Source: Protonemura montana (taxonomy: Eukaryota; Arthropoda; Insecta; Plecoptera; Nemouridae). Taken from it: a stretch of 64,000 nucleotides of DNA. The stretch is from contig OX387607.1 in assembly GCA_947568835.1 (NCBI GenBank), positions 1,116,001 to 1,180,000 of the forward strand, read 5' to 3'. Under the pieces are notes generated by a model. That model made no database searches. It saw only the letters and a list, made by a program, of their open reading frames with translations, and was not told where the DNA came from. Position 1 is the stretch's first letter. Each line of letters begins with the position of its first letter. The position numbers were made by a program, and so were the translations under genes. This document shows, piece by piece, positions 32,325 to 44,500 of the stretch.

Positions 32325-33296
32325 GATTTGTCGTGTTTAACTTAGCACTGTTTTGACATCTGGTCATGCGGCACCGGTCTAATGGCGTCGGTGAATGAGT
32401 GGATGATGATGAACCTAACCTAGCCTAGAAGGGGGGAGGGGAAACCCGGTGCCGGTACGTAGCCTACTCCTGTCGAAGACCAAGGGGACCACCGGCTTAA
32501 CGTCCCTTCCGAAGGACGGTACAACGTGAACAACAGGATTCCTCCACAAATCCATGCTGTCGAGAGGTTGATAAGCAAGGCGAGTGAAGTTGCTGTACTA
32601 ACTTTCATCCCTCCAACCTCTCTCCCGAACAGAACTGGTCGTGTGTATGATGATCACCCATCCAATACCTGACACAGCGCAGTGTTGCTTAACTTTCATC
32701 CCTCCAACCTCTCTCCCAAACAGAACTGGTCATGTGTATGATGGTCACCCATCCAATACCTGACACAGCGCAGTGTTGCTTAACTTTCATCCCTCCAACC
32801 TCTCTCCCAAACAGAACTGGTCATGTGTATGATGGTCACCCATCCAATACCTGACACAGCGCAGTGTTGCTTAACTTTCATCCCTCCAACCTCTCTCCCG
32901 AACAGAACTGGTCATGTGTATGATGGTCACCCATCCAATACCTGACCCAGCGCAGTGTTGCTTAACTTTCATCCCTCCAACCTCTCTCCCTAACAGAACT
33001 GGTCATGTGTATGATGGTCACCCATCCAATACGTGACCCAGCGCAGTGTTGCTTAACTTTCATCCCTCCAACCTCTCTCCCGAACAGAACTGGTCATGTG
33101 TATGATGATCACCCATCCAATACCTGACCCAGCGCAGTGTTGCTTAACTTTCATCCCTCCAACCTCTCTCCCGAACAGAACTGGTCATGTGTATGATGGT
33201 CACCCATCCAATACCTGACTCAGCGCAGTGTTGCTTAACTTTCATCCCTCCGAGAACCTCTCTCCCGAACAGAACTGGTCATGTGTATGATGGTCT
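32325..33296 (-). mobile_element. 5S-derived SINE array: tail plus seven units, head truncated
   Basis: In minus orientation the tail comes first (TTTAACTTAGCACTGTTTTG, CTTAACGTCCCTTCCGAAGG), then seven 91-bp partial heads. Three neighbouring units share the variant CTGACACAGCGCAG, showing local duplication within the array. The last linker carries an extra GAGAA insertion near 33250. Confidence 0.9.
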
Positions 33297-36200
33297 ATCA
33301 AATGTTTGCAGCTTTATTTATATAAACTTCTCGCATGTGACGATTACTCAGTGAATATTAATGCGAGCCCGCGATCGCAGCATAGAACAAAACAAAAGTC
33401 ATGTAACTGTATTACTGCATCGAGTGTCACGTGAAAAATGTCGCCTCACTGTACGTAGTTCGACCCTCGTATGCATCGCAGCAAGTCACACTGCCTGCAC
33501 ACACCTTAGTATAAATTAACATTATAATGTCGTCCCGTGAGCTATTGTAAAATGATAATGAGATTTCTGACGCTTTGTCGCGGTACTGGCATGACTCGAT
33601 GCATGCTAGGAGCGAAGCACACATCGCTAAAGATCCTCTGTGTCTCGCTCGGACCGTTCACTCTGGCCAAGTATTTATCATTGCGAAATTTCAAATGCTT
33701 TTTTTAGTCGACGCCCATCTGTATACAGCATCCCATGGACCAAATGGTCTCGAAGGAAAATAAACAAAACTCTCTGGCAACTAGCCGAGGCAGGCAAGGA
33801 CCTTGGGGGCCGGTTCTACAGCATCTGCCATTTTGCAAAACCGGGTGTCCCCTTCCCCACATTTACCCGACCCGTTCATAATTGTGTCCACGTGGTGGTG
33901 TCGAGTGCACGGTTTTTACGAGATTTCCCGCTCTCATCTTGAAGCGCCGAATCCAGTACATGCAGTGTAAGCGAAACAAAAACCACCCAACACGTTCAAA
34001 CGACTTCCTTCCAGTTTCAGACATATTTTTATTGTAATGGGAATTCTTCCACGAAAAGATTAAGATTAATGGCAATGTTGTTTGATACATCCTTTTTTTT
34101 TCGGAGCTCAAGTCCGGTCCGCGCAAGACTAGTTTAGGAAAAAGTGAAATGTCAAAGTCGATATGCGGTTTTTTAACATCGAACTGGACGTGGAAACACA
34201 CAAGCGAGTATGAAATGGCATACATGGATAATTAGCTGGTAGTAATAATCTTCTTGTACTCGATTGACAGTTTACAGCATCTGCTGGGACATAGCTAGCT
34301 TACAACATGCCAGCCTCCATCATACATCAAGTCTAACCTATTATACTTGTTTATGTTTCTCATTGCTAGCTAGCCTGGGCGAAGCTTTAGCCAAAGTTTC
34401 TACTAGGTACTCGAGTCGTATATCATCTGGCTCGTAAAACGGGAGTAGGTAAATCAAAATGCAATTATAGAAGACACTGAGACGTTCATTTCTATGGCTG
34501 TGTGCGGTGGGATTAATTTACATTGACTTGCATGTCTGTGACACATTGGTGAAACCCCACGCGTGTCGACCCGGGAAGACTTAGAAACGAGCAACGCGAA
34601 CCCATTTGAAGGGTGCGAAACATTACAATCCAGAAACGTTTCGAAAACACTTCGCTGTTTGTCAGCTCTGTACATGCGATCCGCTAGGAGAATTACACGT
34701 TTTTCAATAACACTTGCTTCATTTCGAGAGCGAAACGCAACTTCTTGTAAGAACGAAAAACAAAAAAACGTTTTTGTTTCGAGTTCGCTTCGCGTGTAAT
34801 CGTTAAAGTGCATGGCTATTATCTGAATGAAAACCTGAGACCCATATAATTATCATCTCCAGATAGAGCCTGGCTGATAATTCAAGTAATTAGGAGCGTT
34901 CGCTGTAACTTACCATTTCACTCGAAAAGTTAAATCCATTTCGTACGGTCGGCAATTAATTCGGTGCGGATAGATCGCATCGAGCAAGACTAATCAATCA
35001 CCGGTAATTCCACACGTCAATCGAGCACGTTCGGTACCTACGTGAGGTGATCGGTAAACACGGAAAGCAAATCGGCACACGTCAACGATTCAATCACGAG
35101 AAGCAAAGCGGTCCACTCGAAGACATCTAGCGAAACAGTCGAAAAACAATTGCCACGCTGAGAGTAACGAACGACCACTATGAATGATCGCTGGAGAGCA
35201 GTGACACACTTTTCTCACGAGAAAGAAGAAAATTGCCGCGAAGATTTACGCTTCATTCGCCCCCGATGTGGTAATTTCGTTTCGATAAAGATGTGAAATG
35301 AGCTTTCACTCGAAATTAATCTTCGGTGCGAAATTGCTTTGGTATTCGTCGTCGAGACTAGCTGTCAAATCACAAAACAATGAGGAAGCGATTGCGCGTG
35401 CAAGATATTTGGTTGGAATATTTCGTAAGCGACCGTTGGTGAGAAATATTTTTTGAAAAGTGCGTAATTTTTTGTTGTCGAAAATTACCGCTGCACAGGA
35501 GTAATTTGACTAGAATACGCGATGTAAATTCAACGAAACGTGTACGCACGATTAGGCACAGTACGAGAGTGAATCAATTGTCAACGCGTATGTCAGAACT
35601 CACGCACTTTCTCTCGACGCCGAACGCGTGCTCGGGAGAGTAACACCACCGACCATCTGACATGTACGGAACACCGTGCAGACGGAGAGAGACTGACGAA
35701 ATTTCCCGCCCATCCGACCACTGCCGCTATGATTCTTCCCGTCACGCCACCTACTAGCTAGCGATGCACCTATGACCTAGGCAACCCGCTGAGCTTCGGC
35801 GTGCCTTCAGAAGTTGACGTCCCAGGCGCACTACAGTTAGAGCTAAGCGTTGAGTGAGCAGGTTCTAAGTTTTCTAATTTAATTATATCCATACACTTTT
35901 TCACAATAGGCACATATTTCAAATAACTGCCTTTTCTAGGTAATAAACAAGCTATTTAACTATCATGAAACTAGCATTGCTTATTTTTCGCACTAGTCAT
36001 TCCATAGCAAAAGGGGCAATAACTATTTAAGTGTATTTCTTAATAGAACCACATTTGTAATTTGGTTGCAGTAGCTCGTGTGGCAAAAATGGGTCTTGAT
36101 GAATCTTAAAATTGGAGGTTATAACAAAACATAAGACTGTAATACCTATCCACAAACACAGAGGATGGAAATCCATGGGAGATTCACGATAGAAAAAATA

Positions 36201-38529
36201 GATGCATAAATAATGGTAAAGGTACATACCTATATTAGTTTGTTTCGTAACATAATAATACATTATAACAAACAAAATAAAAAATGTACAATATATATAA
36301 TATATAAATGTAATGTACATAAGTTACGAATATCTTAGTTATATAAACGCCAAAGTTCAGATAACCAACAACCGAGCAATCACCACTTTGTCAGCTTCCT
36401 AAAGCTGTAGCTTCCACCGAATGTTGAAGGCAACTCGTGTTTTAAAAGTTACTACGTACAATAATCGATACCAGGTGACTTTTAAGTTTGTACTTAAGCA
36501 AGTAATTGTCTACTTTACACACTACGCTGTCCTATTTGCTTACCAATTCTTGTGAGCATTGGTAATAATTGCCTCGTTTTATTGAACAATTTCAGACTTA
36601 TTTTTAAATTCAAACTCACAAGGATCCAGTGTGAATGTTTTACGATAATATACAAATGATATCAAAGTTTGTTCAAAGATATTGTAAATGCAAGACTTGG
36701 GAACGTTATGTTATTTAAAAGTATTCGAATGAGAAGCATAGAAATGGCAGCAGATTGAATTCAATATTATTTGTCCTGAATCCCGATGCAAGTTTCCTGC
36801 GAGTTTTTAGAACTCGACGACTTGTTTCACGATATAAATGCATTCTGGTATCAAAAAGTTAAAAGCTAGCAAAACCATGCCACTAGCTTTCAATTATTTC
36901 ACAATTAGTATTTTTCTTGAACTTGAGCCATTGTTTAAGAGTAATTTCATAATAGTAAACATTCGTTAGCTAGGTAATTATCTGTCTACTTAAGTAACAC
37001 GTGTGTTCACACGTATTACAGGTCGATAGAAGCTACAAAGTTCAATTTTAATTCTTGGCTTTTCAATTCGTTTCAGTCTTTCATTGTTTTGGAGTCGCTA
37101 TACCCTTGCCGTATATCGCAGCTAATTGATTAGATGCCTAATCGCTTATCAAACTGGAATAAATCGGCCGACAGACGCGACGCTTGCACCAAGCTCCGTC
37201 TGTTGCCGATCAAGTTCTGCCCACAATTGACATAGCGTTGGACTAAGCAATAAGCACAAGTACAGGGCACAAGGATCTTATAACTTGGTGATCATATGGT
37301 GTGGCACACAATTGACTCAATATACATAGCATTTAACAAAGTTCTAACAATCCAACTCTCTATGTGCTTTTCTTATCTCAACCAATTACAGTAATGGTCA
37401 AAAACCATTGCAACCTCACTGCCACTTTATGGAATTAACTAGTAAAATTAAAAATAGAATTTCATGGCAATCTTAACCAAAAAAAAGGAAATATATTTCT
37501 GTATAACCTCAAACGATCTCTACTTAGAACACAAATGACAGCCGAGACAAAGTCTACTTTGTGTAGCGGCAGATTTGCCATTAAATCCGTTGTGGCGTCG
37601 TGCTTATGCTTATTGCTATGTCAATTGTGGGGAGACCTTAACGTCGGCAGCAATGGATTGTAAAACAGGGAAATTCTTCCATTGCCGCACGAGTTCCGTT
37701 ACTGTCCCCTGGAAGGCATTTGACGTCATTAAACGTCCCGTTAAACGGGAACATTACGAGACGATGATGCATTTAACGTATCAAATCGACACGATCGAAG
37801 TTTAGCCCACGGAGAGGTACTGTGTTGATTGGACTAAATTCAATTTAATGCCATCAACTTCCCCTGTCTGCCCCTTACTTCCTTGTCTGAACTGTGGGAT
37901 TGATTGAAGACTACACCGATCCATAATCACCAGACATTTGGTAACTTCCTTCCTTTTGGTCTACTTCCAACCATAAGGCAAACCAAGCAGAGCACCTGGC
38001 TTAACTAATGTGATATAGGGAAAGAGAAAAATTGGGACGCAACTGACCGAAGAAGACAAAGCCGATTGCTATAGATGAACACCAAGTGAACGAGTCGACA
38101 TAGTTGAAACATCATACATTTCCCAGCATCTTTCGCAACCAGCTTTCCAGCCTTGTACGTTGTGTCCCTTCTTTCCCCACTGCAATTACCAGACTTTCAT
38201 CACTCTGGCGATGAAAATATGGCAACGACTATAATACGAGTATAAATTATGATGGCTTCTACGAATTGGCAGGGCAGATTTCGGGCAAACAGGGGGACCG
38301 TCGCACGTTTACACATAAAAAATGCTCATATATGAGCATTGTTCATCCCGTTCTTTGACTCAAAATTGGACTTTAAAACCGAACGGCTCTTCGAAACCCA
38401 CCGGCGCTGCTAAATATAAGCCACGTCATCTTGAAACGTTCAAAACACGCCTTGACTTGATCAACAGCTCGGAATGCACGTCTCGAAACACATGGCCTAT
38501 TATCAGCAAGCCGGAGTTTCAATCTCGCT
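33297..38529. other. Repeat-poor intergenic stretch
   Basis: Mostly unique sequence. A promoter-like block at 35.2-35.86 kb is listed separately. AT-rich stretches follow (36.0-36.3 kb). Open frames such as plus 33640-33942, minus 33863-34225 and plus 37575-37805 have no recognisable domain. The part left of 38529 should include the ITPK1 3' UTR. Confidence 0.4.
35200..35860 (-). promoter_or_regulatory. Candidate promoter block with E2F-like site
   Basis: CpG dinucleotides are clearly denser here than in the surrounding AT-rich DNA. TTTCCCGCC at 35702-35710 is an E2F-type site with adjoining GC-box character on the minus strand (GGGCGGGAAA). The nearest minus-strand gene to its left is the ASPP locus, and human ASPP1 and ASPP2 are reported E2F targets, so this may be its promoter, about 32 kb upstream of the first exon seen. 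No first exon was identified, so the link is inference. Confidence 0.3.
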
Positions 38530-41500
38530 TCAGTTGTTCTTCACGAGGTTTTTCCTCATTGCGATCGTAGCAACAATCTTCTTCTTCTCGTCACTGGAGT
38601 CGCTGGTGTCGAAGCCCGAGTCGTCCTGGTCGATGCTTGGTGAGAGATGAACGTCTACGGGTCCCCGAGCCAGAGGGGATTGAAAGGCATCGACTAATGT
38701 GGGCCGATCTAACGTGGGTCTGGGGGCCGACTCGGAGGTGAGGGACAACGAGTGCTCCGAGACAATCGACTTGATGCAGTTGATCAGCGTAGCGAAGAAG
38801 TCAGGGTAGCCGTCGTAGCCTGGAACATTGTTACGCAAGGAGTTAGCAGAGAATGTTTTTGCATGGGATTCAAATTGAAGAGATCGCTTTTGAAAATGCG
38901 TTATACATATTTGCTTATTGGTCACATAACTGAGTTTTTTAAAGACTAAAACATAAAAATATCAATATTATAGAAAATTAGGGATAAAACAAAACACAAA
39001 GATTAACAAAAAATAAGGAACAAAAACCGTTTACAAAAATCATCAACCAATGGCTCTCGGAATCACAGGAAAATAAACAAATTTAATCTTATCCTACAGG
39101 AATCCACATATCCATGTGCAAGATTGAGGAGATTAAGTGGACGAGCGGGGTAACCCAAACTTGGCCGCAAGTAAATGAGACCAATAAATAAATAAATAAA
39201 ATAAATATCCCTCGATTCTTTGGCCTCACACACCCCAGATCTTACCGGTCGTCATCAACCTGATAATACTGCACCAATGCAATAAACCAGTAATCATCAT
39301 TCAATGTCACTAAACTCCATCAACTCACCTGGATATGCGTTGATGTCGATGATCCCGTACTTCCCGGTGTTGTTCTCCACGACTACGTCGATGCCGAGCA
39401 GCGACATGCCGAGCTCCTGTCGCAGCGCAGTCACGATCTGTCGCAGTCGCGTCGCGTCAGGTCGCGTCTCTACGCTCGGCTCCTCGGGGTCGAGGATGCT
39501 CAGCGTCGAAGTCGAGTCGGCTTTCGACACGTCGTGGCTGTCGAAGTAGATCGTAGCCCGGTCTACAAGGCAAGCGACGACTCCTGGTTTAGTTCGGTAA
39601 ACAAGTGTTTTTATTTTTTAATACTTTATCTTTTACCAGGAGACATAAACAAAATAATCATGCAGTTATTTGCCCACGTAAGGAAATGGTTACTAATAAC
39701 AAACAGTTAACATAAAATCCTGACAGGGCATGGCTACTGAAAAAAATGTACGGATTTGTTTTTGTTTTCTCAACTTCTTTTTATAATAGTTGTCAATCTT
39801 ATGCAAAATCACTCATGTCTACTTAATCTAACCTTGGCACAAGTTTTGAAAGCCACTATTTACAACTGGGTTTTTATAAGGTAAGTAAAAATCAAACAAA
39901 CTTTTTAGCCTTTTACATATTTTTCAATCAGCCATTTCCACATCCAGTAATTTACATTTATAGTTTGTATTAATTGATTAGTGGGGTTTAACGATGCTCC
40001 ATGCTGCACTGGTCTAATAGCGCCAGTGAATGAGTGGATGATGATGAACCTAACCTAGTCTACAAGAGAGGAGTGGAAACCCGGTGACAGCTTGTAGCCT
40101 ACTCCTGTCGAAGGGCACCAAGAGTATGTTTTGTTTTCATAGAAGATTCATTTCACTTCAAAAGGATTCATTTTCCACGCCACTTTACATAGAAGCTAGT
40201 ATTTGGTGCACATGTTTTATCTTCTAGGTTAAGCTACACTTGGCACAGGAAGGAACATAACAGCCAACCACTAACCAAAATAATTCAACAGTCTTGTTGC
40301 AACTGTCATGGGGGTTGAAGTTAAAATGACAGCAGCAAATTTAAAATGGCTATTCGTAACAGAAACATAGAGTTCAAGTTGAAACTACTTATAACCTTCA
40401 AGAAATCATTGAGATAAGATGACCAGCAGATAAAAGTTTACTCAATGTATCTGCTGTGAGCTTGGTTGGTCTTGGAGATTAGACCTATGGTAATAAAGAG
40501 ATCAAACTTGCTGTCATAACCTAGAATAACTGACCTCCTCACTTGTCCAAAGTACCAATTGCAATTTTATTTTTGTCCCAAGAACCTGTTAGCATGCCTT
40601 GTGATTGTAAATAAAGTGATTATGCTAATTGCAGTCACAACTGGAATCACTAATTATTTGAAATCTAATGATATGACATCACCTAATCTAATTGATAACT
40701 TCGAGTATATAATTGTACAATACTAACAATAAATCACAACACGCCACAAATATGATACTTCACAAAACGAACACGAGCAAAGATTCATTCATAGGAGAAT
40801 CGTAAGCAATTCTAAAGCCAAACCTTGAATATGTCACAGTTGCTACACAAGATTAACGATAATTGAGTGACGTTTTGAATAAATTTTACCATTGCATGAA
40901 GAAAACATGTTGATTGCAGCATAAGCGCTTGTACTAGGTTATTCATGTTGCTCTTATTGTAATGAGCCATATGTTAAGCATTAGCAAGGATAGCAACGAA
41001 AGATATATCAACTAGAATAGCAATAACTTATGCAGTAAGCAGTCTGAATTATTCCTTAGCAGACTCGTCAGCAATTAACTGAAATCGCTGCACGAGCTTG
41101 GGAAAGGTTTGCAGAGGCAGTGCCATTGATGTGAAAAATCAGCTCGGTATAATTATAATCTAACCAGCTATCACTGCCACTTCTCTGTGCAGTCAAACTT
41201 TCTCCCAACACCCTCCGCGGGTTGAGTTGCAAAATGTACTTGCTTTTTACTCAAAGCCGGCTTCAAATATGATCTATATTAAGAACTAGTTCCATCCAGT
41301 GACTTTGAGTAGAAGTTTTTACTCCAACAGAATCCCCAGCAAAGCACTTTCTTGGGATACATATCAGATTCACTAAGATTTGCCAGCTAACCAAAGACAA
41401 AGTACAAGCTAACTTCATTGCCTTTAATTTCACAGCCTTCTCGAAAATAACCGATCAATGACCGACAAAAATATTCATCGCCCAGGGATCGTCGTTTTGA

Positions 41501-44500
41501 GTGTTAAGAATTTTCATTTTGTTATTTCTCGCAGATGACTCGCATTTACGTAACAATGCTAACCTCAACGATTGATAAACATGTATCAATATTTTGAGTT
41601 GTAATTATTTAATTGTTAGAATGCACAGAGACAGGTGGCAATAATAGCTGGTTAGAGGTTTATACCTGTACCAGGCATCGGAGGCTGTAGAACTTTTAAC
41701 ATTTGTGCAATGACTCAGGGGCTTATAAACCCAATGACATAACGTAACATAACATACCCATTACAAACCCTGCAACCCACCGAACATGAAGCAAACAGAA
41801 TGACATCGGAGAGAAATTCAAGGCATGCAGTACTTTGTTTACCGCAAGGGTAGAAGTTCTTCAGCGACGGCCGTTCCACCACAAAGCACTCGTCGCGGAC
41901 CACGTAGATCTTGTACAAGATGGCGTTGTGGTTGATGAAGCTTTGAGCCACGCAAGGGGGACGGCAGTCGCGAACTCCTTCCTCGTTGAATATCACGCAC
42001 ATCTGGATTACAAACGTTTATAGGTTATGTTCCCACTGAGGCATTGCTCCGCATTTGACGGCAAGTGAAGAAATAAGGGAAACAACTCAGTACAGTATTT
42101 TTGTAATTTGAACCACAGACAAAGATGCGTAAAACGCAATCATTTTGTTGACTTATGGACAAATGTTTTTAGAAGGCTGTGTGTCATCTGTTTTTGTTGG
42201 TGGTACTTCTCTATCTCGTCTTCTTTTATCCGTTTTGCTTATTGTCATGAACTTAAAACAGATATATAATTCCAGTAGTATTAATTAACAATTGAAAACT
42301 GTTTCTAGTTAACTCAATAACACTTCGGTAATGATTTCATTAGGTAATGTGTTCAATAGTCTCACTAACTTTATGAGAAGTCATACATTGTTGTGTGGTT
42401 AAGGCTTAGAGAAAAGAATACGGTATTCTTTTCTTTAAGGTTAGGGTGTAATGTGTCAAAGGCCTGGGATACAAATATGTTGATTGGTAACATTTGTATG
42501 TTTAGATCTCTCTACAAAATGTTGTATTCATAAACAAGTATTAAGATTCCGTATTTAAGAGAGCTACTCATCATGCAAGATGCATCATCGAATGAAAGAT
42601 GAAGTTTTAGATAACTGATAGCACCTGGAGAGTGAGATAACACTAAGTGAAGATGATATCCTGGGGCTAGACATAGCACTAATAGCACAAAGGTTGGATT
42701 TACAACTTTGTTTACCTTGTGGGCATTGCTGGATCCATGGGCAACAGATGGCTTACATACTGGAAACAAAGAGCATCTCTTTATTGGTTCCATTTCATTG
42801 CATTGTTGACAAGGTGCCAGATAGAAGGATGTTTAAGTTGTTTGTTTTAGGAGGGTAATATGTCTGGACTCAATACCTGATTCAACTGCGTGGGTGCGCA
42901 ACAGATATTGATAGAATCTAATCATGATTCATTCTCTTCAAATAAAAACTACATGTGAACAATTAGCAAAAAAAAACCATGTTTATAATCATTGATGGAT
43001 TGTTGTTATTCACCTTCCAGAACCACTGTTTAATTGTCCTGCTACTAGGAGTTCCAAGATAAGATATCACGACAGATAAGAAGTGGCCTGTGATTCACAA
43101 AGACTTCTTACCGAAAGGAAAGTCGACTCCAGCCGACTGCAGCTTCCTTAGATTCTCGGTGTAATCGCTTGACGTGAGCTCAGCAAACGTGGGAGTGAAT
43201 ACATCTGCAGAGATCAACGACACCATTAAATCCCATCTTCTAGCTTTAGCACTGGAATCACCTCTACCATGTTATCAAATTATCAGGGATCAGTCCATGC
43301 TGTGCGATCTGTATCACTCGTCACTTTCCTTTCACCACCTCCGCTTCTCCTCATTTCTTGTTTCTTACTTTTCCTTTTTCTGTGTTTTGGGGCAGGGACA
43401 CAATTCCCTCCCTTAGTTGACGTACGTTTCATAATCTCAGAAAATGTTATCAGGCACAAAATGATTATCCAATTGAGGTGCCTATAAACCACACAATTCG
43501 TTCATTTGTTCTTAGATGATTTTGATCTCCTAACCCCAATGCAGTGAAATCCAGATGCAAGTAGGAAATTTTACTTTCTGTCTTTCTACTGGCATTTCTT
43601 TTATGTTAAAGGTTAGCGCACGCTTGAAACTTTACCACACATTAATTCCAAGTCGAAGCTTCTAGAAAAATGGCTTCAGTCAATGAATTAAGGCCAGGGT
43701 TGGGTAGTTACGGGTCTAAAACCCTTTTAGACGTTTTACGTATAATACCTACCCAACCCTGATTAAGGCTCTTGGGGAATTATTACAATGGGCAGTGCAA
43801 GGAGATTAGAACGAGGAAAATGCACAGCGCGCACATTATAGTAACCATTTTAGTTTGTATCAAAGATGACAATCTGTTAGGAAGTTTCATGACATGAAAC
43901 CACAGAATTGCACGATTGTTATATTGACGATATTATTTATTACAAAATAAGTTAGCACTTCTTGGGGCAACTGGAATTTGGTTGCTAGCTTTTTTAATAA
44001 TAAAAGAGGTTGTGAGTGAACTTAAAATGTCAGAATCTAATAACAGGATTTAGATTCTTATTTCCAAATTTTGAATGCCAATTGCACGCTAACACTCTGC
44101 TGAGAGTATAATATCTCAATTCTAGATTATAACACGATAAAAAGATAAGTCCTCTGCATTACGTCTTTATAATTTACTTGGCCAACATCTTATAACAATA
44201 AGATATAACTTTAACCATCTTGCCGAATGTTTTCTAGCTTACCCACTTCTTCCAGCCCGCTACGATGTATAATGCTGTAAGATCGATATCTGTCCAACAA
44301 GTTCCTGACGTTGTCAAGCGGGTCGATGACTGCCATCTCGGGATGAGCGGCGATGTACGACTCGACCCTCTGTATCATGGCGGCCGCCTCACGGTCGCCG
44401 GTCCCCGCAAGGGCGATGATATCAGTCAACTTGTGAAGCAGGACTGTGAATGGACCCTGGTCGTCGAGTGGGACGTTCAAGTCTATCTTCACAAGCTCGA

